Assembly (NCBI RefSeq): GCF_000687475.1
Contig: NC_057316.1
Location: 310,001-374,000, forward strand
Length of the DNA: 64,000 bases
Origin: Ustilaginoidea virens
Taxonomy: Eukaryota; Ascomycota; Sordariomycetes; Hypocreales; Clavicipitaceae
Direction of reading: 5' to 3'
Shown here: positions 21,910-34,700 of the stretch, one piece after another
How the letters are laid out: each line of letters starts with the position of its first letter
How positions within the stretch are numbered: the first letter of the stretch is position 1
Translations under genes and position numbers: made by a program
The notes under the pieces: generated by a model
What the model saw: the letters and a program-made list of their open reading frames with translations, nothing else
The model's database searches: none
What the model was told of the DNA's origin: nothing

Positions 21910-23818
21910 TCATGGCGTCGTCGATAGAGCCACGCCTACTCCGTACTCGTGTCCCTGGTTCGACCTCTTGCTCCCCCGACTCCCCGCAGCCGCTCGGTCC
22001 GCCTCCACCATGGCCGTGGTGGTCCCCATGCCGCCCGTCCAAAGCGGCAGCTCGGTATCCTCTGCCACCCCGTCACCGCCCTTGTTCGCGTCGATGCCGT
22101 ACTCGCTCCGCTGCCAGATCTGCAGCGTGGACGCGGGCTTGGACAAGGACGCCGCCGGGGTAGTAAAGTTCTCCGTGCTCTCCGAAAACCCGGACTGGCC
22201 CTTGCCGACGGCGCGGCCCGGGGCTGCCGCCCTGTGCTTGTGCTTCTCCTCGCCGCTGCCGCTGCCGTGGCCTCGCCCGCCACCCTTGCGCGCCCGCCTC
22301 GTCCTGGGCATGCTGCTCATCAAACTGCCAAAGGCGCCGAGGTGGAAGACCTTGCGGGGCAGGGCGTAGCAGTGGGGCACGTTGGTGACGATGACGGCGG
22401 TGCTGGCCTCGCGCACGTACCAGTAAATCCAGAGGATGCTATCCGGGTGCGCGAAGCAGTAGTACCTGTTTAGGGTGGAGGCGAGCATCTACAGCGTTCC
22501 TCTTCAGTACTGGTAGACGAGCAAGTCTTTTCGCGGCTGGCGATGCTTACCACAAAGATGCCGAGGCCAAAGATTCCGCAGATGGTGGCTTTTCTGCCGC
22601 GAAATGGTTAGCGTCGCAGGGGAAACGGTCGAGCCCAGGTCTCGGCGCCGTCAGGGGAACGGGTCAGGGGAACGGGCCAGGGGAACGCTACGCACTGCTT
22701 CCATGGCAGTTGGGACGTCAGAAGCATGGGAATAGGAACCATCAGCATGAGAAGATCGGACGTGATGTTGAAGACGTATGACATGATGAGATGATCCTGA
22801 GAGGTCGTGCAACCGGCTGGGAAATGCTTGCCGAGTTAGCAGGCCATAATGGGAAGCGGCAGGACTGCGCTCCATGTCGCTTGCCTCTGCACGGTACGCG
22901 CTCAGACTTACGTGTGTTGTCGTCAAGAACCCGAAAATAGTTGAGAAAGGGCCGGCACCAGAACCCAAAGAAGAAGACTTCGGTAATGGCCCATCCGCTC
23001 ACCACGTAGCAAAGAAGACACTTGACCAGCCGCTGTCTCTGTTTCAATCCGGACCTGCAGTTGCCATGGCTCGCAGTCAGCCTTGGAGTCGTTTCTTTCT
23101 CTCTCTCTCTCTTTTTGTTATTTTTTTTGGGCCCGCTTGCCGAAAAAGAAGTCGTCACGAGGGCTCACGTCAATTTCAAATAGAGCATGCACATGCACAC
23201 CTTGCACAGCATCTGCAGCATAATCATGGACTCTTCAATCAAGAATGTGATTTTGCTTCCGTAAACGCGGTCGTCAATCTCGGCCGCGCTCATGCCCTCG
23301 GTGCCCGTGGGCGGGAGGATGTTGGTGTGGAGATGCTTCTCTTGGATCGTGACCCATACTATAAGGTTGGTATAGAAGCCCTAGAAACGTGTTAGCACGT
23401 TGGCTAGCTTCAATGCTTTTAGCGCGCCAAACCCGCCAAGGCCGCTGGGACTTGGCCGACGCCACCGCCGGCCGGCTTGCCGCAACGAGGCAAGGCTGCG
23501 CCGCTGCCGCGGTATGCGGGGTGGTCCGCGATCGCCTTCATTGGCAACAAGTTTCTTACAAATGCCAGAACCATGACAAAGTCTTCGGGTTCGAAGAATT
23601 GCACTCCGCCGCCGAGTCGGATCGTGCGAGATAGGCTGCAGGCCGTCAGCCAAAGTCGATGATGAGCTTGGACGGTGGGACCATGACTCGACATCAGCAA
23701 AGGAAAAAGAAAAAAAAAAAAAAAAAAAACTGGTGGCTATTCCGTACAAGCGGCAAAGTGTGAACAAGCTGGCAAAGCTATACCACGTCCACGCCTCGAC
23801 ATCCCGCGTGCCAGGCAT
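21910..23818 (-). CDS. Rhodopsin-domain (PTH11-like) integral membrane protein
   Basis: Predicted seven-helix plasma-membrane protein of the fungal rhodopsin-domain group that includes PTH11-like receptors. Seven exons on the minus strand: 23818-23748, 23635-23560, 23380-23169, 23054-22912, 22816-22696, 22593-22551 and 22488-21910, giving 414 residues. All six introns are GT-AG, several with CTAAC or CTGAC branch sequences. Diagnostic pieces are RTIRLG with FFEPEDFVMVL after helix 1, VFNITSDLLMLMVPIPML, a KATICGIFGLGIFV helix, and IYWYVREASTAVIVTNVP near the last helix. The cytosolic tail is hydrophilic, with Gly/Lys-rich and Ser/Thr segments. No N-terminal CFEM domain is present. Ligand and G-protein coupling are unknown. 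Confidence 0.87.
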
Positions 23819-26800
23819 CTCTCAGCCTTGACTCTCCTCTTTGACAGCTACAACTGCTTCGTCCTGCTTGGCATTCCCGGCGAGCCGCGAAGAGGGGCCT
23901 TGGGCGTGTTCGGCCGACGAGTGGAAAGCACGGGGTGTGTTGTCGCAAACCGGGATAAAAGGCGGGGTCAAAGAAAAGAGACGAGAAGAAAAGGCAGCCC
24001 GACGTCTGGTCGAAATGCGAGGCGTTCTTGCGGGCGGAGGTGGGGGGGAGGAAGGGCGCCGTCGTTGACTGACTGACTCCAGGCGGAAAAGGAACAAGAG
24101 CGAGAGTTTGGCGGAAGGATGCAAGTTCGCCGGGAGTCAAGAAACCAGGAGCGATCCATCCCCGGTTGGCGGCGTAAACTGCTTAATTTATGAAGGGGAT
24201 GGTCCGATGTATGGGTAAGTAGACTGAGGCCAACCCGGTGATTCGGCATCAGGAGACACTGGAAGGGTGACATTGCATGCCACCGCATAATGGTACTGCA
24301 TGGTGCAAAGCAGATTTCGCCTGCGGTAATGTCCGGGCGCTCTTCTGACGACGGGCTCTCATTCGTTTTGGCGAGCCTTTTCTTGGGACTCGTTCTAGCT
24401 CATCGCCTGTTGCCCCGGGACAAGCCCCTGCCCGCAGTGCAAGATCTATAGCCGAAACTTAATGTTATTTAAGTTCAATCCCGGGCAGCGTCCTGCATAC
24501 TGTGCAGTATGCACTGTGTAGAAGCGAGCCCGGGAAAGCGACTGATCCAGGAATCAGAGGGAAAAAGGAGAAACAAACCCCTTCTGCATGCAGGCAGCCA
24601 CAGACATCACATCACACATGCTGGGCACCACTGACCACTCTGGCCGGCCGCCCCTGTATCGAGGGCGCCCAAGAACTTTGATTCCTCTGCTTGCCTGGCT
24701 TTGTCTTGTCCAAGCGCCAATGTCTCGTTCCTACAGTACTAATGGGGCTGATGGCTCCGTGGACTCGTAGTTCGTGCAGCAAGAGTTTGTGGCCAAACTC
24801 CTAATTCATGTCTGCTGCCCTCGGATGAAAGTGCTACGCCGACTAGGTGCAGAGCTTTTGCCGCCGACAAGGCTGTCGGCTGTCTGTATCCTTGGCCAAT
24901 GGTGATTTGTCCCCCATATCGTTGTCAATCCTAGACTTCCAGCCTTCGATGCGGTACTGTGCACCAGCATGAGAACAACGGCAACCATTAACGGCAGCAT
25001 CAACAGCCACCCGCAGAGGCTTCACGACCTGTAGCGTCATGGATACCAGCGGCTTTAGTACTCAAGGCACTGACCTATCTCGCCTTTGAAGCCTTCCTAT
25101 GCCTAGGATGCGAGTAATCACATCATTTTGCTCTTGAAACCCTAGGAAAAGCCCGGTAAAGACTATCCGTGCCTCTAGCGCCCATGGTCGGTAAAGTGGC
25201 TTCCAGAAGAATGGCAACCTATGTAACCAAGTGCGAACAGGGGACCCAATGTGCTGCAGAAGACCAGTCCGCATTCTTTGCAAAGTGTTTGCGGGAACCG
25301 GAGTCGACAGAGCCCAGGCCCCAAAGGCACAGGGATCCTTATCTCTCCTAAAGATAGTGTGGATTCTGGAAATGCATTCCCTGTGACGCACCCCTGCGTC
25401 TCAAATTTGTTGACTGGGAGGGCGTTGCCGGCAATACCCGAGACGCGGGACGCAGCAAGGGCTTTCTTTCGTGGCATGCAGTTACATCCAAGGATTTGTG
25501 TGAAATTCTGCTTCGTCGGAGCATCACGATTGAATATCGTGATAGTTGTGCCGACTGAGCTTGAGGGCTGAGGCATAAATAGCCAACGCCAAATCATGAC
25601 CTTGCATTAGGTGCTCCGTAACTTGGGCCGATTTGGGTCGTCTTGCGACTTCCAAGCGGGACCAGCCACCCGGTGAATGCTTTTGTTTAAACTGCCAAGG
25701 ATGTGGTGCAATGGACACCAGAGCGACGAACAGCCAAGCCGGAACGGAGTAGTACCATGTACGCTGCAAGGCCAGATGCTCGATTTAAAAACCAACCCAC
25801 GTGTCCACGACGTGGATAGCGCTGCATGGCACCCTTCAATTCCTTTTCTTTAACGTCTTTTAAAGGGAGACATGCGACACAACAGCCGAATGAGTTGGTG
25901 GACTGTGGACTGCGCACGTGGTAATGGGGATATTGGTTCGGGGCCAGGGGTAGGAAAAATGAACTCGCATACCTACCTACCTCCTAGGTAAGGTAGGCAC
26001 GTAGAACGGAGTGTTTGCCCATGGAGAGACAGGAGCGGGTCGTATTGATGATGCTGCCTAATTCTTGGATGCCATGCTCCCGACTTGTTATTCGAAGTCT
26101 TCACAAAGTCTATGGAGTACTCCGGACTGACATGTCGCATGGTGTTACTGGTAATATCACCTTGGCTGAGGGCATTTGCACACCCCGCATGGGTTCTTTG
26201 TTGACCATCTTTGATTAATGAGGCGCAGGGATGTGACGAGATCCATGCATCAGCTCGGCTTCTCCTCCGCCTTGGTTTTTTTTTTTTTTTTTAATATACA
26301 GCGCCAAGAAAAATGAAAGGGCCTGCAGCTCAAGTGATTGATTTTTTCAAGAAGGCGGCATCGTATGTCAACAGGGTGAGTAGCTGGAAAGCCGGGAAAA
26401 GGTCAGCCAACGACCAGGAAAAGGAAGAACCATTTCCCACCGACTCACGATTATTGATAAGAGAAGGTTGGTCGGCTGCTCCAGTGAGGCCTAGTGGCGA
26501 TTATGCATACGGTGAATCCTTATATGTGAAGTGAAGCATGAGCGAAATAATATAGAATTTCGTACACCATATGCTGTATGACTGAATGTCCTAATCTTTG
26601 ATGAAGCCTCCGGAGGCCATGTGCCTCTTGACTCTAAACCCGATTCTCGGCAAGCCCTGTGGCACTGCGGTTAGAGAGAGTTTACAGAAATATTGCATTC
26701 CCTATATTCCCCATTCCGTAGATATTTTCTATTCCGTACTTCGACCGTTGGTCAGCGCCACGACTGAAAGGTGGTAGCAGCTCTTTACTCCGCGGCGAAC

Positions 26801-27526
26801 AGGTCCGACGGTAGCCCAAGCAGTGCGCAAAAAAAACGTAATTTAGCCTCCGAACTCAATTGCCCATATTCCGCTGGCTCGGGTCTGAGGATAGGTCCAC
26901 TATTACCTTGATCGGAGAACCTCTTGGGCACAGGCGTGGCTGTCACTGGTGGGATCGGGGTCCAAAACCAATTGATCTGACATACGCATCGAAATCGGGG
27001 CAACGGATTGGCAACCTGGACCTGCGTACTGCATAGTGAGCACTGAGCATCAACAGTTGCGAAGACGGATGGGATGGGTCGTGTATGTACAGTAGAGCTG
27101 TAAGCGTCGCATGCAGCGTTAGCGTAGCCGCCACTGCCACCTCGCTGTTTTCGCGACCGAAGTGTGTGGGTGCTTGCTGCCGTTGGTGTCCGCTCGCTCG
27201 AAAAGAGTATTTGCATTTCACGATGCTTGCTGCGTCAAAAGGCGACGACTTTGTTCTTCCTCTTCCTTTTTTTTTTCTTCTCTTCCCAGCTCCTCTTCTT
27301 CCTCCTCTTCTTGTTGCTCGGGGATGTCTTTGACCAGGGGTGGAAAGGGAAAGCGGACAACCTGCTCATTAGCGTCGCTCCTTCCTTTTTGGTCAGGTTG
27401 GTGACTGCGGAGAACTCCGTCCTGTAGGCTAAAATTGAATCTCTGCCTGCAAGCTACTTCAAACATATCCGCATCATTCGGCTCTCGTCGTCGCATGCTG
27501 CTTTTGGTAAGCAGTAGACGGCAGTC
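23819..27526. other. 3.7 kb gene-poor spacer
   Basis: No gene could be supported. Several 60-140 residue frames (for example 25175-25597 minus and 26313-26534 plus) lack domains. Base composition is visibly less GC-rich than the coding blocks. It contains an ACCTACCTACC...GGTAAGGTAGG inverted array at 25971-25998, GGAGTACTCC near 26114-26123, and a CT-rich tract at 27255-27315 that is probably part of the permease promoter. Confidence 0.45.
25971..25998. repeat. ACCTACCTACC / GGTAAGGTAGG inverted-repeat array
   Basis: ACCTACCTACC is followed after TCCTA by GGTAAGGTAGG, nearly complementary to it. Same motif family as 7447-7460 and 55926-55961. Confidence 0.6.
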
Positions 27527-29324
27527 ATGGTGCCGACGACGCCCATCTCGGCTTCAACGGCTGGCGACGATGTGGAAAAAATGAGGACGCTTTGCCACTT
27601 GGGCCTTCGCTACGACGATCGGAACGGTTCGACGATCGGCCATGCCGATGCCAAAACTGACACCATCCAGCAAAAGAATCCCGTCTTGAGATTTCTAGTA
27701 AACCTGGAGAGTCGCATTGACAGATTTGCAAAATTCGAGGCAATGGGCGTTGAACGGGTGCCCGAGGACAAACGACAGCCGCCACAGATTTTAAATGTAA
27801 GCAGCCTCGCACTGGAGAATAGGGGGGTGGGAAAAGCCATCAATATATTGGCTAATATCCCAAGCTAGATGGTCTTTTTCTGGTTCTCTGTTTTATTCAG
27901 CCCAACAATGATCCAGATTGGCATCCTCGGTCCCATTTTCGGCATTTCAGTCAACACCTCAATTGCTCTTACAACCTTTGCGACGCTTGCCGGATCTACT
28001 GCACCCGCCTTTACCGCCACACTCTCCCCGCTGACGGGGTTGCGTCAGGTGGCGGTCTCGCGTTATTCTTTGGGTCTCTGGGGCTCAAAGTTGGCCGCAA
28101 TTCTCAACGTCGTAATCAATGTGGGATATGCTACCATTGCTGCCATCTTAGGGGGGCAGCTTCTTCGCGCCGTGTCGGGAGGAAGCTTGGCCCTCGTGGT
28201 CGGCATCGTCATCATCGTCGTCATTGCGTTTGTGGTGTCGTTTTTTGGTTACGGAATCATTCATCATTACGAGCGCTATGCCTGGTTCTTTGCGTTTGTC
28301 CTCATGTGTGCGCTCTACGGACAGTCGGCCAAGTACTTGTCACCGACGCCCGAGCTTAGCCGTTACAGTGGCATCGACCTGAGCGGAGCGTGCTTGAGCT
28401 ACTTTTCCATTGTTTTTGGAGTCTGCGTTTCGTGGTGCCCGATCGCAGGAGATTACTATGTCCACTATCCTGCGAAAACCAGCAAGTGGCTAGTGTTTGG
28501 ATTGACATACGTTGGCTTGGTCGTTCCAACCATATTCGTCGGTATTCTCGGCAACCTCTTTGGAGGCATCGTCCTTACAAACAAGGCGCTTTCTGACGTA
28601 CATGAAACGAGTGGCACTGGTGGTCTGATTCTTGCCGTCATGTCACCACCAGACGTTTGGGCCAAGTTTGCTTGTGTGTTCTTCGCCCTGTCATTCCGTG
28701 AGTGGGAACCCTGCCTCTACCAAAGCCCGGAAAATAACCTCGGCAAGCGACACTAATCACCAAAACGTAGTCGGTGACACGATTGCAAATATCTACTCGA
28801 GCGCGCTGTGCATGCAGCTTCTGGGCAAGCAATTTGTGGCTGTTCCTCGTTTCGTCTGGTGCACATTGCTTTGCCTGGTCACGTTTGCCCTTGCCTTTGG
28901 AGGCCGCAACGTGCTGGAGGAAATCATTAACAATCTTTTGTCGATGTTAGGATACTGGACCCTGGCCTTTGCCGTCATTCTATTTGTCGAGCACTTTTAC
29001 TTCCGACCAAAGATTGGAGGCTACGACCTCGGCGCCTGGCAAGATGCAAAGCGGCTGCCATTGGGGTTGGCCGGGACTGGGTCACTGTTGATTGGCATTG
29101 GCTTCTCTTTCCTCAGCATGTGCCAGACTTGGGTACGTATCGTGCAATCCTTGGGCATGAAGCCCGATTCTGCGACCAAGACTGACCTCCCGCAGTACAT
29201 TGCGCCAATTGCCAAAAAGATTGGCAAGTCTGGAGGCGACTTGGGGGATGAGCTTACTCTCGTTTCTGTCCTCATTTCATACCCTATCCTGAGAACTCTG
29301 GAGCTGAGATGGGTTGGCAGGTGA
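27527..29324 (+). CDS. NCS1-family purine-cytosine permease (Fcy2-like)
   Basis: Plasma-membrane proton symporter predicted to import purine bases and/or cytosine. Four exons, 27527-27796, 27869-28697, 28771-29132 and 29196-29324, give 529 residues; introns are 72, 73 and 63 nt with GT-AG ends. After a hydrophilic N-terminus (ESRIDRFAKFEAMGVERVPE, typical of Fcy2 proteins) come about twelve hydrophobic helices. NCS1 hallmarks include WFSVLFSPTMIQIGILGP in helix 1, LRQVAVSRYSLG before helix 3, SWCPIAGDYYVHYP in the middle, and GDTIANIYSSAL after exon 3 begins. The guanine deaminase 1.1 kb downstream on the same strand suggests nucleobase salvage or nitrogen use. Exact substrate cannot be read from sequence. 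Confidence 0.92.
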
Positions 29325-30424
29325 TGTAGGACCAATGCAGCATGATTCATGATAAAAGTGGCGAAAAGGAAGCCTGAGGTTTCGCTTTTGGCCTCTTTGC
29401 ATTGCTCAACCGCCAGGCGTCGCAACTGGCTTTAGATTCGCCATTCTTGACGGCACGGCAACCTTTGATTCACAGCGAAGTGGAGGCCCCATAAGCGGGC
29501 AGGTCAACATTGCGGCGGTTTGGAGGAACAGGGTCTGGCGTTAAGACGCAACATCAACAATGGTGGGCTTCGCATCAACGATCCATTTTCGGGAGAAGAA
29601 GGGTGACATACTGCGGCGGCCGACTCAAAGCACTTGGTATAGCCGCTCATTTGCGCATTCCGAGCCGCCCTCCATTCTAGCACCTTGATGCGCTCTCAGA
29701 CGGAGTAGTTCAGTAGAGCGGTCATCAGCAGGCTTGGCTACCCTGGAAAGGACTCTCCGATGAGGGGACAACGCCCATTCGAAATATTTACCACGCCATT
29801 TGGCAATATTGTTCATTTATTTGATTTTTGCGTGCATTTAATCTGCTTCGTGCTCAAAGATTGGGGTAGGAGAGAAATATGATGATGGGAACGCCTCTGA
29901 AAACATGCAGATGATCGCTTAGCCGACAACGACAAAGAAATCTCCTTTGTCCCGCCAATGACATGATAAAAAGCGCGGCAATCCGCCTTGCAATCGCCCC
30001 AGCCTTGGTTTTTACGGCAGACCTGGCATGCTGACCAAACTTGCTGAGCCCATGCGTGACCGACGACTTGCCGGCTTGATTATCGGCGCTTTTGCCGCTA
30101 GGAAACTGTACTCGGTACGGCTACTGATATCCGCGTCATGATTGATATTGGGAAGTGCGAAGGCCTGATTGCTAGTGTGTTGGATTCCTGTCTTTGCAGG
30201 TCAACGGGTTGTTCATGGGTGAGAGAGTGCCTGCAGGGAAATGGACCAATGGGGTTCGCATTACAGGGTGTGATCATGACAAAGCCCAGTTGAGAGGCAT
30301 CTCGGCCACCGTAGCACCAAAGGTTCTCCCCCCCCCTGTCCTTCCTCCGTCAACCTGCAAACCGCAGCATCAGGTCATCACGTCAACCTCGCAAAGCAAA
30401 CCAGAGAGCACCCGGGCGGCCGAG
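29325..30424. other. Spacer between permease and guanine deaminase
   Basis: No separate gene seen. The deaminase frame stays open upstream to 30194, so part is 5' leader or coding extension. A CTTTGCAG acceptor-like site at about 30192-30199 could end a leader intron. Confidence 0.45.
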
Positions 30425-31792
30425 ATGGCTGCAGGCTTAGCGCAAGCCTTCCATGGCACCGTCATCCACTCCACCTCGCCCAGCGACCTCGTCATCGTCG
30501 AGGATGCCCTGCTCGTCGTCACCCCCGCAGGCCAAATCGCCTCGCTCCAGCCCGGCGTTTCCGCCGAGCGGATCCCCCCGACGCTCGCCTCGCTCGGCAT
30601 CCCGCCCGCGTGCCCCGTGAGGACGCTCGCGCGGGGCCAGTTCCTCATGCCCGGATTCGTGGACACGCACAACCACGCCCCCCAGTGGCTGCACCGCGGC
30701 CAGGGCCAGGGCCTCCATATCCTCGAGTGGCTCGACCAGGTGGCCTTCCCGCACGAGTCGCGCTTCCGGGACCCCGCGCACGCGCGCCGCGTGTACGGCC
30801 ACGTCGTGGGCGGCATGCTGCGCCAGGGCGTCACCACGGCGAGCTACTACGGCTCCAAGCACGGCGAGGCCACCAAGATCCTGGCCGACGTGTGCCTCGA
30901 GCGCGGCCAGCGAGCCCTCGTCGGCAAGTGCAACATGTCGCGCAACGCGCCGGCGTACTACCGCGACGAGGACGAGGACGAGTCCCTCCGGGTGACGCGC
31001 GACTGCATCGACCACATCGCCGGGAGGGACCCCGAGGGCGCCCTCGTCCGCCACGTGCTCACCCCACGGTTCGCCATATGCTGCGAGCCCGGCCTGCTCG
31101 CCGGCCTGGGCGACCTGGCCAGGGAGCACCCGCGCATGCCCATCCAGACGCACTTCAACGAGTCGGAGCAGGAGAAGAAGGCCACGCTGGGCCTGTTCCC
31201 GGCCTTTGACAACGAGGCCGACCTGTACGAGAGCTTCGGCCTGCTCGGCGACCGGTCCATCCTGGCCCACTGCACCATCATGACCGAGTACGAGACGCGG
31301 CGCCTGGCCGACCTGGGGTGCGGCGTGGCGCACTGCCCCACGGCCAACATGACCGTCGGCGGCGGCTTCATGGCCGCTCCCATCAAGGACTTTCTGCGGC
31401 GCGGCATCAAGGTCGGGCTGGGGACGGATTCCGGCGGCGGGTACTCGTCGTCGATGCTCAACGCCATGCAGCACAGCTTGGTGGCGTCCTTTGCCAGGGA
31501 CTACCTGGACGCGGGGGAAGCCGGCACCGCGGCCGTGTCGTTTGAAGAGGTCTTCTACATGGCCACCCTGGGGGGCGCGCAGGTGGTCGGATGGGACGCG
31601 GACGTCGGCAACTTTGCCGCAGGCAAGCAGTTTGACGCCGTCGTGGTGGACCTGCAGACGGAGAGGGGCGGCGTGAATGCTCCGCTGGAGGACGACGACT
31701 CGGCGAGGACCATGCTGGAGAAGTTTGTCATGACGGGTGACGACAGGAACATCGCAGAGGTGTATGTGAGGGGGAGGCGAGTGCACGGGTGA
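30425..31792 (+). CDS. Guanine deaminase
   Basis: Amidohydrolase that converts guanine to xanthine and ammonia, zinc-dependent and cytosolic. From the ATG at 30425 it is 455 residues, the usual length. Zinc ligands expected for the family are visible: His82 and His84 in FVDTHNHAPQW, His243 in QTHFNE, His282 in LAHC, and Asp335 in GLGTDSGGG. Asn and Gln after the first His pair match the guanine-deaminase form of the motif. An in-frame extension of 77 residues upstream (to 30194) has no family similarity, so I chose the Met just before the conserved start. It follows an NCS1 permease on the same strand, consistent with guanine uptake and deamination. Confidence 0.93.
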   Translation: MAAGLAQAFHGTVIHSTSPSDLVIVEDALLVVTPAGQIASLQPGVSAERIPPTLASLGIPPACPVRTLARGQFLMPGFVDTHNHAPQWLHRGQGQGLHILEWLDQVAFPHESRFRDPAHARRVYGHVVGGMLRQGVTTASYYGSKHGEATKILADVCLERGQRALVGKCNMSRNAPAYYRDEDEDESLRVTRDCIDHIAGRDPEGALVRHVLTPRFAICCEPGLLAGLGDLAREHPRMPIQTHFNESEQEKKATLGLFPAFDNEADLYESFGLLGDRSILAHCTIMTEYETRRLADLGCGVAHCPTANMTVGGGFMAAPIKDFLRRGIKVGLGTDSGGGYSSSMLNAMQHSLVASFARDYLDAGEAGTAAVSFEEVFYMATLGGAQVVGWDADVGNFAAGKQFDAVVVDLQTERGGVNAPLEDDDSARTMLEKFVMTGDDRNIAEVYVRGRRVHG

Positions 31793-34700
31793 GGAGGGAG
31801 TGTCGTCTCGTGATGCTGCTGCCTCAGCTATGCCCGCTGGCGGTGTAAAAAATTTTTTTGCTTCATCATTGGGTGCTGGCTAAGTGCAAGCGTGGATCGA
31901 CAGGTTGACCATCTAGGTCACCATCTGCGCGTGGCTTCTGCTTCAAGACATGGGATTTTTTTTTTATTACGTGGCCGTTTTGCGGGCACGGAAACCACGC
32001 ATTATACAAGATGCCCGTCGCCTTGGCGGCAGTCTGGCACGTCTAGCCCTTTTACTTACAGGCAAGCTTGGCAACGCATGCTAGGGGAATATTTCCCGCC
32101 CTAGCCATTCGGTGAATACATACTACAGCTCTCTATACCGCCCCTGCGGTAGGATTGACTCGGGCAATTTCCAGCCCACGCTGTAACTCTGTTCCTCAGG
32201 TTCGGCCAGGCGGAGTCTAGGCGCCTCCTTACAAGATACCGTGTCCGATTCCGCTCGCTGTCGCTTCGAATGTAGGTATGCGCTGCTGCTCGGGCGTCTC
32301 GTTTCGCTGAGCCAAAGGCAAGCTTTCCGTTTCTAGGCCGCTCACTCTCGTAGCCTCGAGCTGGAGAAAAAGTCGGTGCTTTCGTCCCCCATCCGCCAGA
32401 GAGTGACTTGGGGCTCCTCTTGTCATCGCTGTAGCCATTCCAAAGTCGCACGTACTACTCGCACGCAAGGCGCCTGTCGTCGTTAAGGCTGCCTCCTTCG
32501 CGGCCCTCCTATGCTTCTGCCTCTGCTTGGCAACTAATCTGCACCGTCTACGCTGCATGGCAAGGCCGCGGGGGACGGCACTGCCTGGAACCGGACCCAG
32601 CACAGGGCCCTCGCCGACGTCATCTCGGCCGCGTGTTACCGCCGCCGGCGAGCTGCAGAGCAGGCGCCTGCAATGTCGCTTCGCCTGCGCGGCGGCATTC
32701 GTCTGGGTCCCGGTATCCGCGTGGGGCATTTTCCGGCGTTCTGTCGGGTTGATTCCATCGAGGTAGGCTTGGAGACTTGTCTAGCCTGGGAGGCCTCTGT
32801 GTGACGGCTCATCGCTCGTATGCGTGTCCCGAACGTCCTTGCTGGTCGGCGCCGTGTCGGAAATGGTCTCTTTCTCGGTTCCGCTGTCTCTCCAACAGTG
32901 ATTCCTACTCGTCATTCGTTGGCTTGCGGATGATGGAGTTGGTGGTGGCAGCGGATCGCGAGACGAGTGATACATACAAGGTCCTTTCCTCATCAGTGGA
33001 GACCGGGTCCACTTGTAGCCCCGCCCTTCAGGGGTAATTAATTGCAGCGATTCGCCGACGCAGCATAACTCGTGACAAATTGTACGGCAACTTCAACTTC
33101 GCTTCTCATCAATTTGTCTACGAAAGTATGACATGTTTTCGTATCTTTTGACAGCTCAATTCCTAGCAACAAAATCCACCAGCTCAGGAGACCTGAGCAC
33201 TCGCTTGTTTGGCTCCGCAAGAGCGCGACGCAATCGTCAAGCCCTCTCGGCGACTCGTTCGAAAGCGTTCGCCAGGCGGAACTTGACGCGCCGCCAGTTT
33301 TCTCGGTCAAATCACGGCACAGATATCCCAAGACCGCGCTCGCTTACAACAGCGTTAGGGAAGCTGTCCTCCGTCTTGCCTGCGTCTGCTATGTCGCCGT
33401 AAAGTAGGGACCGAGGCTCCACGGCAGCTAGTTGACGTCCTTTTGTGGAGGAACGTGCTACTAGACGCCAAGCATGACGGGAAACCACGTGCTAGTGGCT
33501 GGCGAGCTGAGGAACGACCAGGAAAACAAGAGGCGTCTGGCTGGCTTCAGGTTGGTATTGCCGAGCAAACGTATTCGCTAGCCAGCCTAGACGCATATTC
33601 ATTCGTTCGTACAGAGGACGTGGGTTTTCATCTGATCTGGGCCATGAGGCGGGGCTGTTGTTCGGTATTCTCAGAGCCCCAAAGTTTATACAGCTTCTTT
33701 GCGCATATTCTACCATGAGCGACAAGGATTATTTTGCACTGCATCTATTGAGGCCCGCGGCATAAAGCAGAAAACAACCCACTCGAACTGCGTCATTCAT
33801 CATGTTGCCTATCAGCGAGCTATGGTCTGTCGTGGCACGTCTTGCTACCGCCCCAGGCCAACGGGGGCACGAGGGCACTAGATTTGATTAGAATTACTTG
33901 AATCTCCTGGCCCTCTATCGGACAAACGCCTGAGGCCCCTCTTCTTATCAAATGCGAAGAATCGCGGCATTTGCGGCCTCGCAGAAGTGGTGGGCTACCA
34001 ACAAGAGATTGATAGCCTAAGCAAATTCCGACATGGTCTAGTCTTCTCAACGCTGCACGAGTTTCGCGGTGTTCAACGCAGCGCAACTGCATCCTTGCCA
34101 TTTCAACTCCCCGACAGGTCAGTGTACCGGCCAGGTCCACGGCCTCGAGCAAAAACATCTCGAGCAAGCAGCCAGCGATCCGAGACGGAGCGTGCCGAGG
34201 ACGATGTCACTTTTCCTGCCTTAGTATTCGGGACGCACCTGGATTTGCGCCCAGTAAACGCGGCGACATGGATAAAGACAGGCTTCAGGACGTTTAAAGG
34301 AGCGCCCATTCGCGTTCCATTTGTCAAGACTCTTCTCCAGAACAGTAAGAGACATACTTTTTCCGCACAAGTATAACCTGTTCTCCGACACCCCCGCAGG
34401 ATCCGAGCCCTTGTACGATCCAGTCATCGAGGCATTCAACGATGCACTAGATAGATTACACCTGGGGGAGGTAGCAGCTTGATATTCTCATCAAAATCGA
34501 AATGGGAAGCCCAGCATCATCGACATCCTCTGCCGTTGCAGTTGGGCTATTACAACCCGAGCAGCAGGATATCTTGGCTGAAGCTACCTCTTGCATCTTG
34601 CAAAATTCTCACAGCATCCACCTACACTTTAACGAGAAAATCGAGTGCCCCCTGCGGAAGATCAGGCGGATTGCAAGCGCATGTGAAGCCGCCGTAGTCG

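Noticed and set aside
30437..31786. 449-residue frame antisense to guanine deaminase
   Set aside because: Same GC-driven artefact; the sense strand has all zinc-ligand motifs.
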